DNA of 64,000 nt from Candidatus Binatia bacterium (GTDB lineage Bacteria; Desulfobacterota; Binatia; Bin18): contig OX638322.1 in NCBI GenBank assembly GCA_951812575.1, positions 620,001-684,000 of the forward strand, written 5' to 3'. The translations under genes were made by a program, and so were the position numbers. This document shows, in pieces, positions 41,583-48,473 of this stretch. The stretch's first letter is position 1; the number at the start of each line of letters is the position of its first letter. The notes under the pieces are model-generated. The model had not been told where the DNA came from. It worked only from the letters and a program-made list of their open reading frames with translations, and did no database searches.

Positions 41583-42533
41583 ATGCCAGCCTGTACACTT
41601 GCCCATTTATCAGACCTGCACGTCACCCCGGTTCGGGTCCGGCGGCCGACAGACTTTCTGAACAAGCGCTTCCTGGGCGCCTTGTCGTGGTCCCTGCGCC
41701 GCCGCAAGGAATATCGACCCGAGGTCCTGGCCGCGCTGGTCGAAGATTTACACACGCAAGGGCCGGACCATGTGGTCATTACCGGCGACCTGACCAATAT
41801 TGCGCTGCCGGACGAGTTCTCCGCCTCCCTGCCGTGGTTGCAAAAGCTGGGCGGCCCGCAGCGTGTGTCCGTTATCCCAGGTAACCATGACACCTATACG
41901 CGCGGGAGCGAGTCTTCTCCGTGGGCGTATTGGGGCGACTATATGCGCTCGCATATCCCGCCGGATACGCTGCCGGACCCTGCGCGGCTGCCTTCGGACT
42001 TTCCGCCATCCGAGTTTCCAACCCTTCGGACCTGCGGCCCAATCGCCCTGGTCGGCGTCTCAACCGCGCGGGCGACGGCCCCCTTCTACGCCTCGGGAAG
42101 GATAGGCCGGACGCAACTCGACCGACTTGAGCAGCTCCTCGGCGCATTGGCAAGTATGCCCCTGAGTCGGGTCGTGCTCATTCACCATCCTCCCCAACCC
42201 ATCGCCATATCGGCCCGCCGCCGCCTCACCGATGCGGCTGACTTTCGGGCCGTGCTCGCCAAAACCGGCGCAGAGCTGATTCTGCACGGTCACGTTCACC
42301 GCACAGTCACGGCGAGCATCCCCGGACCCTGGGGACCGATTCCCGTTGTCGGGGTCCCAGCCTCCGCGGCGATTGGCCGACGACCGCAGCGGCGCTCACG
42401 CTACCACTTGTATCGGATCGAGCCGCACGGCGAGGTGAACGGACGGAGGCGTTTTCAGATCACGCTCACCTCCCGCATGTATGACCCAGGCACGACCAGT
42501 TTCCAGCATACGACCGAGCAGAGTCTCTCGTGA
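41583..42533 (+). CDS. Calcineurin-like metallophosphoesterase
   Basis: The 316-residue protein carries a complete set of dimetal motifs: SDLHV (D11, H13), GDLTN, GNHD, IHHPP and HGHVH. This resembles cyclic-nucleotide or UDP-diacylglucosamine (LpxH-like) phosphoesterases. In a lipid locus, hydrolysis of a lipid phosphate or nucleotide diphosphate headgroup is plausible (inference). Divergent from the first CDP-alcohol phosphotransferase gene (116 bases apart). No membrane segment, so it would work at the inner face. Confidence 0.85.
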   Translation: MPACTLAHLSDLHVTPVRVRRPTDFLNKRFLGALSWSLRRRKEYRPEVLAALVEDLHTQGPDHVVITGDLTNIALPDEFSASLPWLQKLGGPQRVSVIPGNHDTYTRGSESSPWAYWGDYMRSHIPPDTLPDPARLPSDFPPSEFPTLRTCGPIALVGVSTARATAPFYASGRIGRTQLDRLEQLLGALASMPLSRVVLIHHPPQPIAISARRRLTDAADFRAVLAKTGAELILHGHVHRTVTASIPGPWGPIPVVGVPASAAIGRRPQRRSRYHLYRIEPHGEVNGRRRFQITLTSRMYDPGTTSFQHTTEQSLS

Positions 42534-42601
42534 CGCCTCACTCTTGACTCTGCCGCCAGCCTGGAGCTAGAAGCAGAATAGTCTGCGTAGAGAGTCTGAT
42601 T

Positions 42602-43636
42602 ATGAAGAAATGCCTATCCTCGTTGCTGCTATTCTTTGTTGGTCTCCTGAGCCCAGGGTTCAGCCCGCAGCCGGCCGCTCAGGTGCCCGTCGCCAGCGAT
42701 GTCCTCTCGGCTATGGTGACGATCCATGCCGAGATACCGGCGAGTGCGCGCACGGCCCAGTTTCTCGGGGAACAACGCAGCGGAAGCGGCGTGATCATCG
42801 ATACGCAGGGCCATATTCTGACCATCGGCTATCTGGTCATGGAAGCCCGCCGGGTTGAGGTCACGGGCATAGAGGGGAGACGCATCCCGGCCACCGTTAT
42901 TGCTCATGACACGCAGACCGGTTTTGGGCTCTTACGCGCCAACGAACCGCTCAACGTCACCCCCATGCCGTTCGGCAAGTCCTCCGACCTGGCTGAACGG
43001 ACAGAGGTCGTTATTGCCAGCGACAGCAGCGCGGCTTCGGTACGCCCGACTTTGGTGACCTCACGGCGGGAATTTGCCGGCTATTGGGAATACCTGCTCG
43101 AAGACGCCATATTCACCGCGCCGCCGCACCCCCGTTACGCCGGTGCAGCGCTAATTGGGCCGGACGGAAAGCTCCTGGGCATCGGCTCACTGCTGGTCAA
43201 TGATGCCCTGCCCGGTCGGGAGTCTCTGACCGGAAATATGTTTGTACCGATTGACCATCTCAAACCCATCCTCACCGACCTGATTCGGACCGGTCGCGCC
43301 AGAGCGGCTCCTCGGCCCTGGCTCGGGCTCTTTACCGAGGAGTTCCGCGATAAGCTGATTATTATGTTTGTGGCGCCGGACGGCCCGGCCGAACAAGCCG
43401 GGGTGCAGGTCAACGATTTGGTCCTCAAGGTTGCCGATCAACCGGTCAAAGACCAGGCAGACTTCTATCGAAAGATGTGGGCGGTTGGGGAGGCCGGTGC
43501 CGATATCACCCTCACCCTCCTCCACGGGACAGAGGTCAAAGACATTACAATCCGCTCCGCAGACAGGGATCAGTACTTTCGCACGACCCCTACCCCGAAA
43601 AATCCAGACACCACAGAAACACTCCAGGCAACCTAG
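42602..43636 (+). CDS. HtrA/DegP-like protein with lost catalytic triad plus PDZ domain
   Basis: The 344-residue exported protein has a signal peptide to about residue 26, a trypsin-fold domain (30-220) and a PDZ domain (235-325; PWLGLFTEEF, APDGPAEQAGVQVNDLVLKVAD). In the protease domain all three catalytic positions appear replaced. The His of xxTNxHV is Tyr77 (LTIGYLV), the Asp before IALL is Gly107 (TGFGLL), and the Ser of NSGG is Ala180 (YAGAALIG). The fold is otherwise conserved, so it is probably a non-proteolytic peptide-binding scaffold or chaperone. It follows the phosphoesterase gene by 68 bases. Confidence 0.8.
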   Translation: MKKCLSSLLLFFVGLLSPGFSPQPAAQVPVASDVLSAMVTIHAEIPASARTAQFLGEQRSGSGVIIDTQGHILTIGYLVMEARRVEVTGIEGRRIPATVIAHDTQTGFGLLRANEPLNVTPMPFGKSSDLAERTEVVIASDSSAASVRPTLVTSRREFAGYWEYLLEDAIFTAPPHPRYAGAALIGPDGKLLGIGSLLVNDALPGRESLTGNMFVPIDHLKPILTDLIRTGRARAAPRPWLGLFTEEFRDKLIIMFVAPDGPAEQAGVQVNDLVLKVADQPVKDQADFYRKMWAVGEAGADITLTLLHGTEVKDITIRSADRDQYFRTTPTPKNPDTTETLQAT

Positions 43637-43728
43637 AGACCATACCTGGCCGTGGCCACAGGCCTGACGGCATTTGACCAAAGCGGTGGTGAATCCGGCG
43701 CACGATTCGCCTCGAACGCACAGCACCC

Positions 43729-44445
43729 CTAATCGTTCTGGAAGGCGGCCAGCACCGTCGCCGTGTCATACGCCTCACGATAATGGGTGACCACACCGTT
43801 CAGCAGGGTCCAGGCGACCATCACGGCTATGTCGTAGCTTTTTCCGGTGGCCTTCACCCGGCTGCGTTCCTCACACATCACGATCACCTGATTGCCCTGC
43901 GTAATGAATTCTTTGGGCACAAATTGTTTGATCTCTATCGCTTTTCCGCGCGAGGCAAACCACCGGACGACCTGCTTCCGCCCCCGGACGGTCCCGGCCC
44001 AGGGGATCGTCTCAGGTCCGGGCGACTGCCATTCCACATCGTCCGACAGCGACTGGAGGATGGGTGCAAGATCGCCCTGCATCCCGGCCATACGGAGATG
44101 AGTATAAATCTGGCGGACAATATGCTCATTGTCCGGCCTGGGTGCCGGACGGGTTTTGATCTTGTCCTTTGAGGCTGCCCAGGCCGCGGTAAAGGTATCG
44201 AGCACAGGACCGTGAAACATGTTTTCGGTTTTTCGGCGTAAAACTTCCGGGTCATTCTCCACAGCCTGGGTCTGGTCAGGCTGTGCGTCCGGGGTGGATT
44301 GGGCCTCGGCTCGGTCCAGAGTTGCTGCGGCTTTCTTTTTGCGCTGTGAGACCGCCCAGGCCGCGGTAAAGGTATCAAACGCCGGGGAGCTGAACGGCTG
44401 CTCAGCCTGTTCCAGCATTGCTTCGAGGTCTTGCTTCTTGGCCAT
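43729..44445 (-). CDS. NTF2/SnoaL-like protein with duplicated N-terminal motif
   Basis: The protein has 238 residues. Residues 105-238 form a SnoaL-like domain (IYTHLRMAGMQGDLAPILQS, WAGTVRGRKQVVRWFASRGK, YREAYDTATVLAAF). Before it, a low-complexity region carries the motif DTFTAAWA twice (24-31 and 83-90), each followed by Ser and a lysine-rich run, perhaps a short interaction or regulatory helix. Partner of the NTP-transferase gene (1-base gap). Function unknown. A catalytic role is possible but no residue set can be named. Confidence 0.7.
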   Translation of the reverse strand: MAKKQDLEAMLEQAEQPFSSPAFDTFTAAWAVSQRKKKAAATLDRAEAQSTPDAQPDQTQAVENDPEVLRRKTENMFHGPVLDTFTAAWAASKDKIKTRPAPRPDNEHIVRQIYTHLRMAGMQGDLAPILQSLSDDVEWQSPGPETIPWAGTVRGRKQVVRWFASRGKAIEIKQFVPKEFITQGNQVIVMCEERSRVKATGKSYDIAVMVAWTLLNGVVTHYREAYDTATVLAAFQND

Positions 44446-44446
44446 A

Positions 44447-45301
44447 CTATGTCCTTTTGTGATTCGGCCTCATGTGCTCAAAAGAATCTTGTCTGCCACG
44501 TTTTGCCAGAATCTGTTCAACCGTCGCGAGGTCATGCGGCGTATCCACATCAATAGCCGCTTCGGCAAACGGCATCTCGACCAGACCGACCCCTGCCCTC
44601 AGAACGCGGGAAGCCTGGACCAGAGCCGTGGGACGATCGAGCCGACGCAAGAGGAAGCGCAGCAGATTCCCCCATCCAAACATACCCACCAGCCGCCAGG
44701 GCCGCTTCCGAAACCGTCCGGCGCGCACCCAAAACCGCACCGCCCGAGCCGCCTGTGGGGTCCGCAGCAGAAAGAGATTCGTTCCGCCCCAGCTCTCACC
44801 CGCCAGGGGGAAAAAGGTGCGTCGTGACTCGGGATAACGCGTGCGAAAGAGGGAAGCGGAGACCACTCCAATAACGACATCGGCCTCGACCTGTTGGGCC
44901 GCCGTACAGAAATACTCGACCATAACGGGGGTGAGCAGCGCATGGTCAGCCGTTGTCACCAGCACAGGACCCTGTGCCCCGTGCGTCTCGAAGTAATCCA
45001 GCACGCTTGCCGCCGGAGAGGATAGACTGGCGTGCAGCGTGATATCCCCGGCTTCCGCACCGACCGGCAGGACCGAAGCCTCGTCGCTGCTGACCACAAT
45101 ATTCTGCACCAGCCTGACCGCCCGGAGGCTGTTCAGCACTCGCACAATCATCGGAACGCCGGCAACCGCGAGACAGGCTTTGTGGCTCCGACCCGCGGCG
45201 TGGGCCCAGCTATCCCGCGGCCCGCGGCGTCCGGCGAGAACCAGGGCCGTGACAGGAAGCGGGGCACTCTCCTCGGTCTGCGGAGCTGTTGCACTGGTCA
45301 C
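44447..45301 (-). CDS. MobA-like NTP transferase (sugar/alcohol-phosphate nucleotidyltransferase)
   Basis: The protein has 284 residues. LVLAGRRGPRDSWAHAAGRSHKA (20-42) is the MobA-like form of the nucleotide loop. LVTTADHALLTPVMVEYF supplies the metal Asp, and NLFLLRTPQAARAVRFW follows. Enzymes of this fold join NTP to a sugar, inositol or other alcohol phosphate. Next to CDP-alcohol phosphotransferases it may make the CDP-headgroup, as proposed for CpgD-like cytidylyltransferases in Caulobacter (inference). Start GTG 45301. It is divergent from the second CDP-alcohol phosphotransferase gene, which starts 129 bases away. Confidence 0.75.
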   Translation of the reverse strand: MTSATAPQTEESAPLPVTALVLAGRRGPRDSWAHAAGRSHKACLAVAGVPMIVRVLNSLRAVRLVQNIVVSSDEASVLPVGAEAGDITLHASLSSPAASVLDYFETHGAQGPVLVTTADHALLTPVMVEYFCTAAQQVEADVVIGVVSASLFRTRYPESRRTFFPLAGESWGGTNLFLLRTPQAARAVRFWVRAGRFRKRPWRLVGMFGWGNLLRFLLRRLDRPTALVQASRVLRAGVGLVEMPFAEAAIDVDTPHDLATVEQILAKRGRQDSFEHMRPNHKRT

Positions 45302-45430
45302 GCCGGCATTGTAGACGGCGGAGAGAACGATGCAATTCCTGTTCTGCCGCTTCCCAGACGATAGCTCCCCGCCCTTTCCCCTTGGTCACCACCCAGCTAG
45401 ACTGCACCGTATTCAGAGGAAGGGAATCTT

Positions 45431-46675
45431 TTGCGTATTTGGATTGACGCAACGAATCCGAGGAGCGCATTCCGCATCTTCGGTATGACGCTGCTGGAAC
45501 GACAGCTCCATACGCTGCTCGAGGCCGGCCTGGAACCGGCAGAGGTCTATGTTCAGCTTGCCGCTGAGACGACTCATCTGCCTTCCCTACTGCCCGTTCC
45601 CCTTGTGCGTCAACTTCCGCTCCAGTGGGGTCATGTCTCTCGAACGCTGGTGGAATATCGGACCAGCCTACCGCATGACGACCCGTTACTCGCCCTGGAG
45701 GCCGACGCGGTTCTTGACAGTCGGCTCCTGCGCCATCTTGCTGAACTGCCTGGTTCCTGGGTAGCACGAGGAGAAATGGGAGCGGAGCAGACTGCCGTCC
45801 TGCGTCTGGAAGGAGACGGTCCACCGCTCCATGCAATCGGTGTCTCCGCTTGCTCTCTGCCGGAGCTGGCAAGAAAAATCTTACAGCAAGACGGTGCGCA
45901 GGCGTTACGCCTGACCGACGTGCCATCCTATATTCGCAAGCTGCGACGCGACCTGCCCGTCTATCTGTTTCGCATTGTGGACCCGGCCAGCCGGGACCGG
46001 GCGGAACGCTTTCTGTTCTGGTCCAACTACAAGGGCTCAACCGACTTCTTTACCAAATATGTCTACCCCCCCTTGGTGTGGCGGGTCGTCCGTCCGCTGG
46101 CGCGCTGGCGGGTTCATCCCAACGTGGTTTCGCTCTTTAACGTCGGCCTCACCGTCCTGGCCGTGCCCCTCTTTGCGCAGGGCTATTGGGTGACGGCCTT
46201 TACCCTGGCGTATACGATGAGTGTGCTGGATTCCGTCGACGGCAAGCTCGCTCGTTTGACCTTCAGCGCCTCCAGGCTGGGCGATATTCTGGATCACGGC
46301 CTGGACATCATCCATCCGCCAGTATGGTATTTTGCCTGGGCGTGGGCACTAGGGGCAGGAGACATCGCCGCCCCGGTGATGCAGCTTGCCGTCTGGATGG
46401 CGGTCTTTTATAGCCTGGACCGGATTGTGGCCGGTCTGTTCAGTGCGCGGGTCGGTCAGTCCATTCATGGCTGTACGCCGTTTGACGAACGTCTGCGTAC
46501 CTATATCTCGCGGCGCAACATCAACGTTCCGTTCTTTATGGTCGGTCTGCTGCTGGGCTTCCCCGTAGCGGCCTTTGTCGTGATCGTCGTGTGGCAGGTC
46601 GTCTCCCTCGGCTTACACGCACTGCGCCTGGTGCAGTTCTGGAACGGAAAGGAGAGAGAAAAGGGAGCGGGATAG
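45431..46675 (+). CDS. CDP-alcohol phosphatidyltransferase with degenerate N-terminal domain (2)
   Basis: The 414-residue paralogue of the 40240 gene has full CDP-alcohol phosphotransferase motif D267, D270-G271, A274-R275, G284, D288, D292 (DSVDGKLAR...DHGLDIIHPP). The N-terminal 190 residues show a nucleotidyltransferase-like frame (FGMTLLERQLHTLLEAGL, DDPLLALEADAVLDSRLL) but no GxGxR signature. It therefore probably lacks transferase activity and may bind the activated substrate. Start is TTG at 45431 behind AGAGGAAGG. It is followed 36 bases later by an ABC exporter gene, suggesting that the lipid made here is flipped by it. Confidence 0.85.
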   Translation: MRIWIDATNPRSAFRIFGMTLLERQLHTLLEAGLEPAEVYVQLAAETTHLPSLLPVPLVRQLPLQWGHVSRTLVEYRTSLPHDDPLLALEADAVLDSRLLRHLAELPGSWVARGEMGAEQTAVLRLEGDGPPLHAIGVSACSLPELARKILQQDGAQALRLTDVPSYIRKLRRDLPVYLFRIVDPASRDRAERFLFWSNYKGSTDFFTKYVYPPLVWRVVRPLARWRVHPNVVSLFNVGLTVLAVPLFAQGYWVTAFTLAYTMSVLDSVDGKLARLTFSASRLGDILDHGLDIIHPPVWYFAWAWALGAGDIAAPVMQLAVWMAVFYSLDRIVAGLFSARVGQSIHGCTPFDERLRTYISRRNINVPFFMVGLLLGFPVAAFVVIVVWQVVSLGLHALRLVQFWNGKEREKGAG

Positions 46676-46711
46676 GTTCTTCTCTGTCTCCATGCTCTAT
46701 CTCTTCTCGCC

Positions 46712-48454
46712 ATGCGTCTCCTGCTTGCCTTTGCCCGTGCCTATCCCGGCCGGAGTGCCCTCACGCTCGCCTGTCTCATCTTCGCCACCTTTGCGGAAGG
46801 CATCAGCTTCTCCAGCCTCTTACCGCTCTTGAGTCTGGCCACCCAGGCACACACGGCCACGCTGTCACCGGACACGGCCCCAACCGCCCTGGAACAGCTC
46901 AGCCGCGATACGCTGGCCGCCTTTGGGCTCCAGCCGAGTATCGGCCTGCTGTGCCTGATCATCGTCGCGGGTATGATCCTCAAGGCCGGGTTTGTCCTCC
47001 TCGCCCAAAAGCAGGTGGGCTATACGGTCGCCCATGTCGCCACCGACCTGCGGCTCTCCCTGTTGCGCTCCCTCCTGGCCGCCCGCTGGGAATACTATGT
47101 CCGTCAGCCAGTGGGCAGCTTTGCCAATGCGTTTGCGACCGAGGCCAGTCGAGCCTCTGAGGCCTATCTGTACGCGGTCACGATCATTGCCTTCAGTATC
47201 CAAACCCTCCTCTATGTTGTCCTGGCTGTTTCCGTCTCCTGGCAGGCCACCCTCGCGGCCGCGCTGTTTGGTGTGTTGATCGTCTTTGGATTACACCGTC
47301 TGGTGCGACTGGCACGGCGGGCCGGCACCCGCCAAACCGCCCTATTAAAGGGCATGCTCGGACAACTGACCGATGTGCTGTACGCGGTCAAGCCGCTCAA
47401 GGCCATGGCGCGCGAGACCCAGGTCGGCCCACTCCTCGAACGCGGGACCCAACGCTTACAACGCGCGCTCCAGCGTGCGGTCTTGAGTAAAGAGGCATTA
47501 CGCGCTCTGCAGGACCCGCTGCTGATCGCCTGTTTAGTCGGGGGGCTGTATATTGCCTTAACACGCTGGGCGTTGTCTCTTGACGCGGTCATTATGCTCG
47601 TTATCCTATTTGGCCGAACCTTGAGCAGCCTGAACAAGGCCCAACGCCAGTACCAACGCATGGCCGTCCAGGAGAGCGCTTACTGGTCTCTGCAAGATAC
47701 CCTCCGGCAGTCAGAGGCGGCCCGCGAAGTCAACACCGGTACCCACCAACCCCGGCTCAGCCAGGGTATTCGTCTGCAAGAAGTCAGCTTCGCCTATGCC
47801 GAGAAACCCATCCTTGAGCGGGCCTCGTGCGCCATTCCGGCAGGAGAAGTGACACTCCTTATTGGCCCTTCAGGAACGGGGAAAACGTCTACGGTGGACC
47901 TGATTGCCGGTTTGCTCCAGCCCCGCCGTGGTGGAGTCTATATTGACGGAGTTCCGCTCACCTCAATTGATCTCAAAGCGTGGCGCACGGCCATCGGCTA
48001 TGTTCCCCAGGAAATGCTGCTGCTCCACGAGAGTATCGTTGCCAATGTGACGCTGGGCGATACGGCGCTGACAGAAGCGGACGTAAAAGCGGCCTTAGGT
48101 GCAGCCGGAGCGTGGGAGTTTGTGCAAAACCTGCCGGACAGAATGGCGACGCGGGTCGGAGAGCGGGGCGCCCGATTGTCCGGTGGTCAGCGGCAGCGGA
48201 TTGCCATTGCCCGCGCCCTGGTGCATGCGCCTCAACTCCTCATTTTAGATGAAGCGACCACGGCGCTTGACCCTGAGAGCGAGGCCGCTATTTGCCAGAC
48301 CGTTCAGCGACTGCGCGGAACAATGACGATTCTGGCGATTTCTCACCAACCGGCCCTGTTGGATATTGCTGACCATGTCTACCGATTAGAGAACGGGCAG
48401 CTCAGACCGGTTGACGCGGCCGCTTCGCCTCATTACGTACAGAAAATTGCGTAA
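46712..48454 (+). CDS. ABC exporter (MsbA-like, permease plus ATPase)
   Basis: The 580-residue half-transporter has about six membrane segments (10-310), Walker A GPSGTGKT (385-392), signature LSGGQRQRIAIARAL and Walker B LLILDEATTALD. It is a type IV exporter like MsbA or lipid-linked-glycan flippases. It dimerises and moves lipids or glycolipids across the inner membrane. The gene lies between the second CDP-alcohol phosphotransferase and the GT8-ELM1 fusion, all on the plus strand. This placement suggests the locus product as cargo (inference). Its stop precedes the next start by 20 bases. Confidence 0.88.
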   Translation: MRLLLAFARAYPGRSALTLACLIFATFAEGISFSSLLPLLSLATQAHTATLSPDTAPTALEQLSRDTLAAFGLQPSIGLLCLIIVAGMILKAGFVLLAQKQVGYTVAHVATDLRLSLLRSLLAARWEYYVRQPVGSFANAFATEASRASEAYLYAVTIIAFSIQTLLYVVLAVSVSWQATLAAALFGVLIVFGLHRLVRLARRAGTRQTALLKGMLGQLTDVLYAVKPLKAMARETQVGPLLERGTQRLQRALQRAVLSKEALRALQDPLLIACLVGGLYIALTRWALSLDAVIMLVILFGRTLSSLNKAQRQYQRMAVQESAYWSLQDTLRQSEAAREVNTGTHQPRLSQGIRLQEVSFAYAEKPILERASCAIPAGEVTLLIGPSGTGKTSTVDLIAGLLQPRRGGVYIDGVPLTSIDLKAWRTAIGYVPQEMLLLHESIVANVTLGDTALTEADVKAALGAAGAWEFVQNLPDRMATRVGERGARLSGGQRQRIAIARALVHAPQLLILDEATTALDPESEAAICQTVQRLRGTMTILAISHQPALLDIADHVYRLENGQLRPVDAAASPHYVQKIA

Positions 48455-48473
48455 GAGGCGGAGCTATCACACC

